The notes beneath the pieces were generated by a model that saw nothing but the letters and a program-made list of their open reading frames with translations, searched no databases and was not told the DNA's origin. The position numbers and the translations under genes are program-made. Below, in pieces: positions 26,792-35,736 of a stretch of DNA of 64,000 bases. The number at the start of each line of letters is the position of its first letter. Position 1 is the first letter of the stretch. The stretch is from assembly GCF_003722335.1 (NCBI RefSeq), contig NZ_CP026100.1:3136001-3200000 (forward strand), in the 5' to 3' direction. The stretch is from Caulobacter flavus (GTDB taxonomy: Bacteria > Pseudomonadota > Alphaproteobacteria > Caulobacterales > Caulobacteraceae).

Positions 26792-27772
26792 CTAAGCCGC
26801 TCGCGCATAGCTGAGGCGGCAGACCGTCCAGCCGTCCACGCGGGCCATGGTGAAGGCGCCGCCCAACTGGCGGGCCATGGCGTGGACGATGCGCAGGCCG
26901 AGGCTCTGCGAGGCGGCGGGCTCGAACCCGGTCGGCGGACCCGCGCCGTTGTCGCGGATGGTCAGCACGTGGCTGTCGCCTTCCTGCTCCAGCGCCACGA
27001 CGATGCGGCCGTCTGTTCCGGCCTCGAAGGCGTGTTCGAGGGCGTTGTTGAAGCACTCCAGCATCACCAGGGTCACGGGCGTGGCCTGCTCGGGATGCAG
27101 CGGTTCCTCGCCGCCCTCGACGCGGATGGCGTGGCGGGCCCCGAAGGCCTGGCCGGCGTCGTCCAGCAGGGCCTCGGCGAAGACCCGGAACGGGGTCGGC
27201 TCGCCGGTCTGGTCGTGCAGCTGGCGCTGGATCTTGGCGATGGTCTCGATGCGGCCGCCGGCCTCGACCAGGGCGTGGCGGGCGTCCTCGTCCTTCATGC
27301 CGGCCGACTGCAGGCGCAGCAGGGCGCCGACCATCTGCAGGTTGTTGCTCACCCGGTGGTGCATTTCGCGATAGAGCAGGTCGCGGCTGCGGGCGAGCTC
27401 GGCCTGGGCTTCACGCTCGCGGGCCAGGTGGCGCATGGCCTTGCGCATGCCGTCGATGAAGAAGATGTCGACCGCCGCGACGAAGACGAAGAACGCGATC
27501 GCCACCGTCGTCGCGAAGTCGACGGCGAAACTGTTGAACGGCGGGATGAAGAAGTACCAGGCGCAAAGGCCCGACAGCGCCGCGCACAGGATCCCTGGTC
27601 CGCGCCCGGCGAAATAGGCGGTCACCACGATGGCGGGGAAGAAGGTCAGGTACGGAAAGCCGGGCGGAAACCAGCTGTTGAGCGCCAGTCGCACGCCGAA
27701 GGCCGCTCCCGCGGCGGCGACCGCCAGGGCGTAGCCCCAAGCCGGTGCGAGAAGCGAGCCCGCTCGCGACAT
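26792..27772 (-). CDS. Sensor histidine kinase (HisKA_2 type) with DUF4118 membrane domain
   Basis: Membrane sensor kinase. The 326-residue protein starts MSRAGSLLAPAWGYA, with several membrane segments between about 11 and 107 (DUF4118-like: PFGFPYLTFFPAIVVTAYFAGRGPGIL is partly recognisable). The H box is REMHHRVSNNLQMV, with the likely phospho-His at 138. The ATPase has ECFNNALEHAF and IRDNGAGPP. HisKA_2 kinases are usual partners of the general-stress response regulator PhyR or of single receivers; no partner is adjacent. ATG 27772 is preferred; 43 upstream residues lack a plausible start context. Confidence 0.87.
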   Translation of the reverse strand: MSRAGSLLAPAWGYALAVAAAGAAFGVRLALNSWFPPGFPYLTFFPAIVVTAYFAGRGPGILCAALSGLCAWYFFIPPFNSFAVDFATTVAIAFFVFVAAVDIFFIDGMRKAMRHLAREREAQAELARSRDLLYREMHHRVSNNLQMVGALLRLQSAGMKDEDARHALVEAGGRIETIAKIQRQLHDQTGEPTPFRVFAEALLDDAGQAFGARHAIRVEGGEEPLHPEQATPVTLVMLECFNNALEHAFEAGTDGRIVVALEQEGDSHVLTIRDNGAGPPTGFEPAASQSLGLRIVHAMARQLGGAFTMARVDGWTVCRLSYARAA

Positions 27773-27887
27773 GATTTTCAACGAGCCCCGACTCGGTCGG
27801 CGTCGAACCCTCCGTCGCCGTGCGGGCAATATTTCCCAAAAAGACTTTCGGGTCACGGCAAATCCCCGCGCCCCGTTCCGGATACGG

Positions 27888-27917
27888 AAAAGCCCGCCCA
27901 TCGTGCGATGGGCGGGC
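27888..27917 (-). terminator. Intrinsic terminator for the TonB-receptor gene
   Basis: A perfect 12-bp stem, GCCCGCCCATCG (27892-27903) with CGATGGGCGGGC (27906-27917), follows the receptor's stop by about 27 bases. On the minus strand it is followed by TTTT (27888-27891). It also lies just upstream of the sensor-kinase gene and so separates the two units. Confidence 0.85.
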
Positions 27918-27943
27918 TTCCGAGGTCATCTTCCGGATGCGGA

Positions 27944-30900
27944 TCAGAACCGCTTGGAGATGTTCATGTACCAGTAGCGGCCCGTCGAGTTGTGCAGGGC
28001 GCCCGAGTAGCCGAAGTTGCTCGAGGTGACCGGCGGGGCCTTGTCGGCGATGTTGCGGACGCCGACCCGCAGGGTCGAGCCGTCGAACTGGCCGCTCTTG
28101 AACGCGTACTGGCCGTACAGGCTGACCGTGGTCCAGTCCGAGATCGGGAAGTACTGGCCGTTCACCTGGGCGGGACCCGTGTCGTAGGTCTCGCCGACAT
28201 AGTTCACGAAGGCGCCCGCGCCCCAGCCGTCCTTGCGCCAGGTGAAGCTGGCGGTGCCGCGGAATTCCGGGAAGCCGTCCATCTTGATCTGGTTGCCGGC
28301 CGACGAGATCGCCAGGCCCGCCAGGGCGCCGCTGGCGACGGCCTGCTGCAGGATCTGCTCGATCGGGCTGGCCGACTGGTCGTACTTGGTCAGCTTGGCC
28401 ACGTTCAGGTTGAAGCCGAAGTCGCCCCAGGCGGTGTCGTCCAGGTCGTAGGCCAGCGAGAAGTCCACCCCCTGAACCACGCGCGGCTGCAGGTTCATGT
28501 AGGTGTCGCTGATGTACGAGATGGCGCCGACGGTGTTGGCGCCGACCGGGGCGTCACGCACGACGTTGGGGTTGAAGCTGCCCTGCTGGCGCAGCAGCAG
28601 GTCGTAGGCGATCTGGTTGTAGCCGCCGAGGATGCCGATGACGTTCTTTTCCCGGATCGACCAGAAGTCGGTCGTCAGGGTCAGGCGGCCGTATTCCATC
28701 GGGATGAACTTGGGCTGGTAGACGAAGCCGATCGAGGCGTTGTCGGCGTCTTCCGGCTTCAGGTCCTTGTTGCCCTGGCGGACTTCCAGCGTCGAGGTGC
28801 TGGCGCAGGTCGTGGCCGTCGGAGTGTTGATCCGGCAGAAGGCGTAGTCGGGACGGCCGTTCGAGACGGTCGAGCCTTCGCTGTAGAACTGCGGCAGGTT
28901 CGGCGCGCGGAAGCTCTGCGACACCGAGGTGCGCAGCGACAGGCCCTGGCCCACCTTCCACAGCAGGGCGCCCTTCGGCTTCAGCACGTTGCCGAAGTCG
29001 GAATAGTACTCGTCGCGGGCGGCCAGCTGCAGGGTCACTTCCTCGACGAACGGGATGTTCATCTCGGGCGAGATGATCGGCACGGCCAGTTCGGCGAAGG
29101 CCGAGCTGATGACGCGGTCGCCCTTGATGTCCGGCGAGCCGGACGCCCCCAGGACGTCGCTGCCGTAGGTCACGCCGGTGACGCTGTTGGTGTAGGTCGT
29201 CGTGCCGTCCAGGCGGTCGTCACGGTCGTCCTTGTAGGTCTCGCGGCGCACTTCCACGCCCGAGGCGAAGCCGACGTCGCCGCCCGGCAGGGTGAAGAGG
29301 TCCTTCTTGGAGACCTTGAAGTCCCACATCGCCAGCGAGGTCTCGCTGATGCGGTAGACGTCGATCAGGAACGAATTGATCGTCGCCTGGCTGTTGGGCG
29401 TGCCGTCCTCGCCCGACCAGTTGGTCTGCGAACCGCCGTTGAAGGGGTTGTAGGCGGTCTGGTCCGTGCGGTTCAGCGCCTGCTGGAAGAGCGTGCTGCT
29501 GATGGCGTTGTGGGTCTTGTCCTTCGTGCGGGCGAACGAATAGAGGCCCGCCGACTCCCACTTCCAGCCGTCGCCGAACGTACCCTTCAGGCCGCCCAGC
29601 AGGCGGTAGCTGTCGTCGGTGACGGTGTAGGTGCGCGGACCCGCGTCGACCGGACGATAGGTGGTGATGTTCATCGCCACGCCCGAGGCGCCGACGCCGG
29701 TCAGGCCCGACAGGCGGTTGGGGTTGGCGCCGCCGCCGGCCAGGGTGGTCGGGCCGAAGGGGTTCCAGTAGGCGTTGGCCGCGATGCTGATCGGGGCCGA
29801 CGAGATCGGCGCCGACTGCTCGCGCTGGCCGGTGAACAGGGCGTGGTAATAGCCGGCTTCACCGAAGAAGGTCATGCCGTTGTCGAGGTCGCGCTCGACG
29901 GTGCTGAACAGGTTGGTCCGCTCCAGGCCGCCCTTGAGAGTGCGCTGGGGGTTCTCGTCGTAGCGCAGCTCGCGGTCGGACGCGCCGGTGATCGTGCCCG
30001 ACTTGATGCAGAGGTCGCCGGCCAGGACGGCGCTGCTGCAGCCGGCCGCGGTGTTGGCGGTCGGCTCGATGTGGAACACGCCCGAGGTGGTCAGGGCCAC
30101 GCCGTTCTGGCGGGGCGCGGTCGACGACGGGATCAGCGTGAACGAACCCCAGGGGCTGGAGGTCGAGCGGTTGTCGAAGCTGGTGTTGCCGGCCCACGGG
30201 GTGCCGGCGACGCGGTCGCGGTGGTCTTCGCTGGCGGCGTAGTCGCGCTCGTCGGCCATCATGCGGCTGTGGGCGGTGTACGAGCCGAAGAAGGTCAGGC
30301 GGGTGCCGTCCTCGAGGCGCGTGCCGGCCTTCAGGTTGACGGTGCCTTCGCGATAGCCGGTGCCTTCCGAGCCGCCGACCTGGGCTTCGACGCGCAGGCC
30401 CTGGAAGCGGGTGTCGAGCACGGTGTTGACCACGCCGGCCACGGCGTCCGAGCCGTAGAGGGCGCCGGCGCCGTCGCGCAGCACTTCGACGCGTTTGACG
30501 CCGGCCACGGGCAGGGCGTTGGTGTTGACCGTCTGCACCGGCACCAGGTTCTCGGTCTGGGTGCCCGGGTGCAGCACGGCGCGGCGGCCGTTCAGCAGGG
30601 CCAGGGTGTTGCCGGTGCCCAGGCTGCGCAGGTTCAGAGACGAGACGTCGCCGCGGGCGTCGTTGAGGTTGCCGGTGGTGCGGGCTTCCTGGAACTGCAC
30701 GTCGCCGGCCTGTGGGATCGAGCGGAACAGCTCGTCGCCCGACACCGCGCCGGTGGCGATGATGTCCTTCTCGGTCACGACCGAGACGGGCAGGGCTTCG
30801 GTGGTGCGGGCGCCTTCGATCTGGCTGCCGACCACGATGATGGCTTCGACTTCGGCGACTGCTTCGGGAGCCGCGTTAGTCGCGGCGGCTTCCGACTGGG

Positions 30901-31234
30901 GGCGGGCGGCCGGCGCGGCGCGCAGGGTGATGGTCTTGCCGTCGTCCGAGGCGACGACCAGGCCGGCGGCGTCGGCCAGACGCTTGAGGGCTTCGGCTTC
31001 CGACAGGTCGCCGGTCACGGCCGGGGTCTGGCGGCCGGTGGCCGCTTCGTACGGGAACAGCACCTGCTTTCCGGTCTGCTTGGCGTAGGTCTGCAGCGCC
31101 GACACCGCGTCCTGCGACGGGATGTTGAAGGTGTGGCGGGCGCCTTGGGCGGCGGCCTGACCGGCGATGGTCAGGACGGCGGCCGAGGCCAGCAGCAAGC
31201 CGCGGATGGTCCGGCGGCGTTGGTTCGTACGCAT
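27944..31234 (-). CDS. TonB-dependent receptor with N-terminal STN signalling domain
   Basis: Outer-membrane transducer-type receptor of 1096 residues. It has a signal peptide (RTIRGLLLASAAVLTIAGQAAAQ), then an STN/secretin-like domain (FNIPSQDAVSALQTYAKQTG to LKRLADAAGL), a plug with EAIIVVGSQIEG and LNGRRAVLHPG, and a long barrel whose last residues are GRYWYMNISKRF, ending in Phe. STN domains relay uptake signals to FecR-type anti-sigma regulators, and a FecR plus ECF sigma pair lies 1.3 kb upstream on the same strand. The substrate is unknown. ATG 31234 is preferred to a TTG two codons earlier. Confidence 0.92.
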   Translation of the reverse strand: MRTNQRRRTIRGLLLASAAVLTIAGQAAAQGARHTFNIPSQDAVSALQTYAKQTGKQVLFPYEAATGRQTPAVTGDLSEAEALKRLADAAGLVVASDDGKTITLRAAPAARPQSEAAATNAAPEAVAEVEAIIVVGSQIEGARTTEALPVSVVTEKDIIATGAVSGDELFRSIPQAGDVQFQEARTTGNLNDARGDVSSLNLRSLGTGNTLALLNGRRAVLHPGTQTENLVPVQTVNTNALPVAGVKRVEVLRDGAGALYGSDAVAGVVNTVLDTRFQGLRVEAQVGGSEGTGYREGTVNLKAGTRLEDGTRLTFFGSYTAHSRMMADERDYAASEDHRDRVAGTPWAGNTSFDNRSTSSPWGSFTLIPSSTAPRQNGVALTTSGVFHIEPTANTAAGCSSAVLAGDLCIKSGTITGASDRELRYDENPQRTLKGGLERTNLFSTVERDLDNGMTFFGEAGYYHALFTGQREQSAPISSAPISIAANAYWNPFGPTTLAGGGANPNRLSGLTGVGASGVAMNITTYRPVDAGPRTYTVTDDSYRLLGGLKGTFGDGWKWESAGLYSFARTKDKTHNAISSTLFQQALNRTDQTAYNPFNGGSQTNWSGEDGTPNSQATINSFLIDVYRISETSLAMWDFKVSKKDLFTLPGGDVGFASGVEVRRETYKDDRDDRLDGTTTYTNSVTGVTYGSDVLGASGSPDIKGDRVISSAFAELAVPIISPEMNIPFVEEVTLQLAARDEYYSDFGNVLKPKGALLWKVGQGLSLRTSVSQSFRAPNLPQFYSEGSTVSNGRPDYAFCRINTPTATTCASTSTLEVRQGNKDLKPEDADNASIGFVYQPKFIPMEYGRLTLTTDFWSIREKNVIGILGGYNQIAYDLLLRQQGSFNPNVVRDAPVGANTVGAISYISDTYMNLQPRVVQGVDFSLAYDLDDTAWGDFGFNLNVAKLTKYDQSASPIEQILQQAVASGALAGLAISSAGNQIKMDGFPEFRGTASFTWRKDGWGAGAFVNYVGETYDTGPAQVNGQYFPISDWTTVSLYGQYAFKSGQFDGSTLRVGVRNIADKAPPVTSSNFGYSGALHNSTGRYWYMNISKRF

Positions 31235-31416
31235 GGACAAGTTCGAATAACCCCTTTGTCCGCCGCGCCCCCTCGACGCGGCGTTCTTACGCGCTTCGAC
31301 GGGGGACTTAGGGGAAACCTCCAGTCGGCGAACGAAATTTGTGGCGACGGTGTGACGAGTGTGGCGCTGGCGCCACTTTCGGGGGCGGCTTCGTGGGAGG
31401 GGTCATGGCGCTGCGA

Positions 31417-31664
31417 ACCTCCCCCTGTGGGGGACTGTTGCGAAATTCGGAACGTCGAAGAACAGACCAGAATCCGTTCGAGAACAGTTCGGAATCAAAA
31501 GGGGAAAGTCGTTCTCGTTTTACCCCATTATGCAACGATCCCCCTGAGGGGGAGGCGATCGCGCAGCGATCGGTGGGGGAGTTGATCGGCTGGCGCGCCG
31601 GAAGCTGAAAACGTCCCCCCTCCGTCGCCTTTGGCGACACCTCCCCCAGAGGGGGAGGGTTTTG
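31417..31664. repeat. Cluster of CCTCCCCCxGxGGGGG palindromic repeats
   Basis: Three short palindromes of the type CCTCCCCCTGTGGGGG, at 31417-31434, 31539-31555 and 31648-31664, lie in a single intergenic gap. The last is preceded by CTCCGTCGCCTTTGGCGAC, which recurs at 32478-32518. No open frame here has convincing coding character. The stretch between the receptor start and this cluster holds no feature that I can support apart from the likely promoter region. Confidence 0.6.
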
Positions 31665-31670
31665 GGCGCG

Positions 31671-31799
31671 GTGCGTCCTTCGAGGCCCGCTGCGCGGGCG
31701 CCTCAGGATGAGGAGTTCAGTGCGTCGGCATGAGGCGTTTCAGGGCAATCAGTTCCTCATCCTGAGGTGCGAGCCGGAGGCGAGCCTCGAAGGACGCAC
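31671..31799. repeat. Nested inverted repeat (GTGCGTCCTTCGAGGC family)
   Basis: Perfect 16-bp arms lie at 31671-31686 and 31784-31799. A second nested pair, CCTCAGGATGAGGA at 31701-31714 and TCCTCATCCTGAGG at 31754-31767, is also perfect. The element is about 129 bp long and could fold into a long hairpin. It is related in sequence to the CTCAGGATGAGG repeats at 3639 and 47289. Confidence 0.7.
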
Positions 31800-31836
31800 G
31801 GCCTGGCGGCCTCACGCGGCTGGCCGCTGAGCTGAT

Positions 31837-32147
31837 GGAGAGGGCGCGGGGCGTCCGGGCTTCGCCCGGATGTGTTTGTTTCAATTGCCGTTTCGACGAA
31901 GCAGAACGCCCCGCGCGATCGTTATTCCTCAGGCCGGGGCGCGCAGGCCTCTTCCGCCTTGTGCCCCTTCCCCACGCAGAGCTCCCCGTTTCTTGACGGC
32001 CAGGAGTGCGTGCTAGGCGCGGACCCTTGGACGGGCGGAGGTTCAACCGACGAACCAACCGATAGGCGGGTTTACGTCCCCCGCCCTCTAAACCCGCTCG
32101 ATCGCATCCGCGTCGCACGCTTCGGGCCGGATCCTTGCGCCCTCTCC
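31837..32147. mobile_element. 311-bp element closed by 11-bp inverted repeats: MITE-like or structured RNA candidate
   Basis: The ends, GGAGAGGGCGC (31837-31847) and GCGCCCTCTCC (32137-32147), are perfect inverted copies. Internal pairs also occur: GCGCGGGGCGT (31844-31854) with ACGCCCCGCGC (31906-31916); CCGGGC/GCCCGG at 31855-31869; and GCGGGTTTA (32066-32074) with TAAACCCGC (32089-32097). No obvious target-site duplication flanks it. Open frames crossing it have no recognisable protein. Whether it is a mobile miniature element or a structured transcript cannot be decided here, so the type given is provisional. Confidence 0.45.
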
Positions 32148-32294
32148 CTGCGACGGGATGCAGTGATTATGCGGGCGGTTTTGATCCGTCTGATCCAGCA
32201 CCGTGAGAAAGTTGCAAGGGGTTGGATTGGTTGAGGAGTTTTCGCTGAACGCAGAGGATCGACGGGGCTGGATCCCCGTCGGCCGTTCCCAATT

Positions 32295-32394
32295 CCGTAA
32301 AACCCCCGCGCACGCGGGGGGCCAGGCTTTTTCTGAAACCCATGGCGCTCGACGACAAAACGCCTGGGTCCCCGCTTTCGCGGGGATTTTACGG
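32295..32394. repeat. Inverted pair of CCGTAAAA-CCCCGCG palindromic repeats
   Basis: CCGTAAAACCCCCGCG at 32295-32310 is an inverted, near-identical copy of CGCGGGGATTTTACGG at 32379-32394. Copies occur elsewhere (695-720, 57907-57928, 58109-58135). The space between them and the neighbouring stretch from 32148 to 32294 holds no gene that I can support. Confidence 0.6.
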
Positions 32395-32477
32395 GTGGGG
32401 TGGCTAACCTTCACCTGTGAGGGAGGCTGTCACGTAGCGTGGGAGCCTTCCTGCGCATCGGAAGCTGAAAACGGCCC

Positions 32478-32518
32478 CCTCCGTCGCCTTTGGCGACACC
32501 TCCCCCAAAGGGGGAGGA
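32478..32518. repeat. CTCCGTCGCCTTTGGCGAC repeat before fecR-like gene's end
   Basis: Same sequence as in 31618-31664 (CTCCGTCGCC, TTTGGCGACACCTCCCCC, then GGGGGAGG). It lies just beyond the stop of the fecR-like gene, so it may form the 3' end of the sigma/FecR transcript. It has no T tract. Confidence 0.55.
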
Positions 32519-32541
32519 TCTTCAAGGGCGCCTTTTCTCTC

Positions 32542-33534
32542 CTAGCCCTTGCGGGCCAGCCGGATCACGCCGTCTTCGCCCTCGGTGGCCCGCACAGGGA
32601 AGGTGTGGGTGACGGCGGTGACGAAGGCCATCGGCTCGGTGCTCTGGAAGTAGCCGGCCAGGCGCAGGTCGGCGATCGACGGATCGGCGATGCGGACCTT
32701 GCGGCGGTTGTAGCGGTTGAACTCGGCCACGGCCTGGCTCAGCGACTGGCCGTTCAGGGCGATGGCGCCTTGCCGCCAGGCCAGGGCCCGCTCGATCTCG
32801 GCGTCCGACAGCGGCTGGGCGCGGCTGCCCGTGGGGCCGTAGATCATGGCCGTGCCGGCCGCGACCTTGGTCTCCCGGGCCGGGCCCTCGCCGTCGGGCT
32901 CGACCTCGGCCGCGCCGCGGCGCACGGTGACGGCGGCGTTCTCGGCGCCCAGGCGGACGGAAAGCTCGCCGCCGTTCGTCTCGATGCGGGCGTCGCGGGC
33001 CTTGACCACGAACGGGCGCGCGTCGTGGGCGGCCTCGAACAGGGCTTCGCCCTTGACCAGCTTCACCTCGCGCACGCCGTCGCGATAACGCACCACGACC
33101 TTGCTGTCGGTGTTGAGCTCGATGCGGCTGTTGTCGGCCAGCACCACCAGGCGGCGCTCGCCGATGTCGGTGGCGTAGGCGGTCGAGGCGGTGGCGGTCA
33201 TCACCCCGGTCCCGACCACGCCGGAAACGGCGGCGACGGCGGCCATCAGCGTCCAGGGCGAGCGTCGGTGGAAGAGCCGGCGCGGGGCTTCTTCCGGCGC
33301 GAACAGGTCGGCGTCGGGCTTGGCGCTCCCGGGCTTGAAGGCGCGCAGGCGTTCGGTCCGCTCCCAGGCGGCATGGGCGCGCTCGAAGGCGGCCTCGCGC
33401 TCGAAGCTTTCGGCGCGCCAGGCCTCGAAGGCCGCGCGCGTATCAGCCGCGCAGGCGGGATCGGACAGCCGCACCGCCCATTCGGCGGCGGCCGCTCTCA
33501 CCGCTTCGCGTCGCGATCCCGCTTCCCGGCCCAT
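32542..33534 (-). CDS. FecR-family anti-sigma/signal-transducing regulator
   Basis: Inner-membrane regulator that relays the state of an outer-membrane receptor to an ECF sigma factor. The 330-residue protein has an N-terminal DUF4880-like cytoplasmic region (AAEWAVRLSDPACAADTRAAFEAWRA), one membrane segment near residues 91-111, then the FecR beta-rich domain (LADNSRIELNTDSKVVVRY, KLVKGEALFEAAHDA) and a C-terminal STN-like segment (LSQAVAEFNRYNRRKVRIADPSIADLRLAGYF). Its start lies 37 bases inside the sigma gene, which shows tight coupling. Its likely receptor partner is the STN-bearing TonB receptor downstream on the same strand. Confidence 0.92.
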   Translation of the reverse strand: MGREAGSRREAVRAAAAEWAVRLSDPACAADTRAAFEAWRAESFEREAAFERAHAAWERTERLRAFKPGSAKPDADLFAPEEAPRRLFHRRSPWTLMAAVAAVSGVVGTGVMTATASTAYATDIGERRLVVLADNSRIELNTDSKVVVRYRDGVREVKLVKGEALFEAAHDARPFVVKARDARIETNGGELSVRLGAENAAVTVRRGAAEVEPDGEGPARETKVAAGTAMIYGPTGSRAQPLSDAEIERALAWRQGAIALNGQSLSQAVAEFNRYNRRKVRIADPSIADLRLAGYFQSTEPMAFVTAVTHTFPVRATEGEDGVIRLARKG

Positions 33535-34091
33535 GAACGCCCTTCGTCGATACGCACTGACTGGGTCGCGCCCGCGCGGCCCAGCTTTTCGGAACAGTAG
33601 CGAAGCCCCTTGATCAGGTGCTTCTCGACTGTTGAGACGGACAAACCCATGCGGACCGCTATCTCGCCCGGCGACAGGCTATAGACTTTCCGAAGGGTGA
33701 ATACACGCCGACATTGTGTCGGCAGTTCCGATATCGCCTCGCGGAGCTGTCGCAGCTCGTCGCGCGACACCAGCGTGGCCTCGGGGCCGGGCGTCTCGTC
33801 CATGCCGCCGACCAGTTCGAAGTCGGCGACGGCGGTGATGGTCAGCACCTTGCGGCGGCGCAGGCCGTCGAAGGCCACGTTGCGCAGGGTGCGCGAGGCG
33901 AAGGCGGCCGGATTGGTGATCTCGCGCCAGGTCTTGCAGGCGATCACGCGGGTGAAGGCGTCGTGGACCAGATCCTCCGGATCGGTCTCGCTGTCGCGGC
34001 AGAACTTGCGCGCATAGGCCAGAAGCCTCGGCTCCAGGGGCAGGATCTCCCTCCGGAACCAGGCGCGCCGCTCTTCGTCGTCTGCTGTCAT
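33498..34091 (-). CDS. FecI-type ECF RNA polymerase sigma factor
   Basis: The 197-residue sigma factor shows region 2 (ILPLEPRLLAYARKFCRDSETDPEDLVHDAFTRVI, ending with FASRTLRNVAFDGLRRR) and region 4 (ISELPTQCRRVFTLRKVYSLSPGEIAVRMGLSVSTVEKHL), the pattern of FecI-like ECF sigmas. ATG 34091 is chosen; nine further in-frame codons upstream are unconserved. The 3' end overlaps fecR by 37 bases. It would direct transcription of the downstream receptor, but no promoter motif for it can be assigned from sequence alone. About 210 bases upstream are non-coding. Confidence 0.93.
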   Translation of the reverse strand: MTADDEERRAWFRREILPLEPRLLAYARKFCRDSETDPEDLVHDAFTRVIACKTWREITNPAAFASRTLRNVAFDGLRRRKVLTITAVADFELVGGMDETPGPEATLVSRDELRQLREAISELPTQCRRVFTLRKVYSLSPGEIAVRMGLSVSTVEKHLIKGLRYCSEKLGRAGATQSVRIDEGRSWAGKRDRDAKR

Positions 34092-34302
34092 CGCCCCTCT
34101 TCCCCGGCCGGGAACCAACCCCGGCAGCGCCGTCGTGGCAAGAGGCCAACGGGCGCCCCGGGCGGCGGGAAGGGCTTATGCGCCCCGCCGTGGCCACAAG
34201 TATTACGAGGCGGGGCAAGGGATTGCGCGCCAGCGGGCGTCGCCGAAAGATTGAGCAGATTTTTTGCGCGGGGCGCTTGTCGGGAAGGCGGACTTGCGCG
34301 CT

Positions 34303-35736
34303 TCAGTCGATCAGTTTCGCCAGCTCGCCCGCAAGGCGCAGGTCTTTGACGAACTCGGCCCTGGCCCGCTCGCGCGCGTCGGCGTCGGGCAGGCGCAGCA
34401 GGAACGAGGGGTGGTAGGTCACCACCGCCTGGGCTTGATCTGGCAGTTGCAGCGCCCGGCCGCGATTGGCGCCGATGAGCGTGGCCTTGCCCGTCACCGC
34501 ATGGGCCGCCGTGGCGCCCAGGGCCACGATCACCCGGGGGCGCACCAGCCGCCGCTCGGCGTCGAGCCACCAGCGGCAGGCCGTGACCTCGCCGCGATCC
34601 GGCGTCTTGTGGATGCGTCGCTTGCCGCGCGGCTCGTGCTTGAAGTGCTTCACCGCGTTGGTGACGTAGGTCTTGCCGCGCGGCACGCCGGCCGCCGCCA
34701 GCGCCTCGTCGAACACCTGGCCGGCGGGACCGACGAAGGGCAGGCCGGCCAGGTCCTCCTGGTCGCCGGGCTGCTCGCCGACGAACATCAGCGGCGCATG
34801 GGCCGCGCCTTGCCCCGGCACGCCCTGGGTGGCGTCGCGCCACAGGTCGCAGCGCCGGCAGACCTGCACGGCCGCCGCCACCTGGTCGAGGCTGGTGGGA
34901 ACGTCGCCGTTGTACGACCCGTCGCGGGCCTGGCGCATGGCGGCCTTCAGCACCCGGTCGGGCGGCGGGGAGGGCGAGGCGGCGACCATGGCGGCGGCGC
35001 GCTCCTGGGCGGTTTCGATCAACTGCGGAATGAGCCGCGCCTCGGGCAGGTTCCTCCAGTACCGCTTGGGCATCTCCTGGCGCATCATCTTCTCGTTCAG
35101 CCGCGCCGGGTTGAAGATCGAGGCGTAGTAGGTGCGCCAGAGCTCCTCCTGGGCGTCTTCGGACGGCGCGTCGGCCGGGTCGGCGCCCTCAGACACCTGC
35201 AGCGTCTGGCCGTCCCAGGCCACGCAGGCGTCGGGCGTCATGATCGTCCAGTTCATCGAGGTGAAGCGGCGCGCGAAGAACGGCGCGGCGGCCTCGGTGA
35301 CGCGGTGGGCGGGCTCGAACCAGGCGGCGTAGGTTTCCGGATCGGACTGCACCAGGCGAAAGCGCACGAAGGCGTGCATCTTGTGGATCGCCCGGCCCAC
35401 GGCCTTGGCCATGTCGCGGGCCCTGGCGACGTCGGGATCGGCCGGATTGTCGATCAGTCGCGGCTCGCGCTCCAGCCGCCACAGCAGCCGATAGAGCAGG
35501 GCGAACCGTTCGCCTGAGCGGTGCAGCACGACGGATCGCGCCAGTTCGACGAAGGCCGGCGGCACGGTGAAGGCGCCGGCGATGGGAGCAGGGGCTTCGG
35601 CGGGCGCGGCCTCGAACAGGTCGCGCTCGACCGTCCAGATCACCGTCTCCGGCGCGGCGCCCTCGGCGCGCAGCCGGCGGGCGGCCCTGCGCCAGCCGTC
35701 GAAGTCGATCTCGGAGGCCAGCCGCACCACCCGCAT
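34303..35736 (-). CDS. UdgX-type uracil-DNA-binding glycosylase fused to DUF4130-like domain
   Basis: The 477-residue protein has an N-terminal DUF4130-like half (to about 240; EPARL-type FEPAHRVTEAAAPFFARRFTSMNWTIMTPD) and a C-terminal Fe-S uracil-DNA glycosylase half: CRRC at 293-296, motif GEQPGDQED (320-328), and GKRRIHKTPDRGE. The IHKTP loop with His376 is the signature of UdgX, known to bond covalently to the abasic site after uracil excision. TYHPSF is the C-terminal motif. It starts at ATG 35736, sharing one base with the radical SAM gene's stop (TGATG), so the two are coupled. A repair role under SOS control is inferred from the LexA box. Confidence 0.93.
   Translation of the reverse strand: MRVVRLASEIDFDGWRRAARRLRAEGAAPETVIWTVERDLFEAAPAEAPAPIAGAFTVPPAFVELARSVVLHRSGERFALLYRLLWRLEREPRLIDNPADPDVARARDMAKAVGRAIHKMHAFVRFRLVQSDPETYAAWFEPAHRVTEAAAPFFARRFTSMNWTIMTPDACVAWDGQTLQVSEGADPADAPSEDAQEELWRTYYASIFNPARLNEKMMRQEMPKRYWRNLPEARLIPQLIETAQERAAAMVAASPSPPPDRVLKAAMRQARDGSYNGDVPTSLDQVAAAVQVCRRCDLWRDATQGVPGQGAAHAPLMFVGEQPGDQEDLAGLPFVGPAGQVFDEALAAAGVPRGKTYVTNAVKHFKHEPRGKRRIHKTPDRGEVTACRWWLDAERRLVRPRVIVALGATAAHAVTGKATLIGANRGRALQLPDQAQAVVTYHPSFLLRLPDADARERARAEFVKDLRLAGELAKLID

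Noticed and set aside
26882..31585. Very long plus-strand open frame opposite the kinase and the STN TonB receptor
   Set aside because: It is antisense to two well-supported genes, has Gly/Arg/Ala/Val-rich composition typical of GC-rich shadow frames, and shows no domain.
31717..32118. 133-residue minus-strand frame across the 311-bp element
   Set aside because: Arg/Pro-rich composition without motif; it overlaps inverted repeats and is better explained as non-coding.
31837..32147. RNase P RNA, tmRNA or 6S RNA as identity of the structured element
   Set aside because: The conserved GAGGAAAGTCCGGGC of RNase P, a tmRNA tag frame and the 6S bubble arrangement are not seen on either strand.
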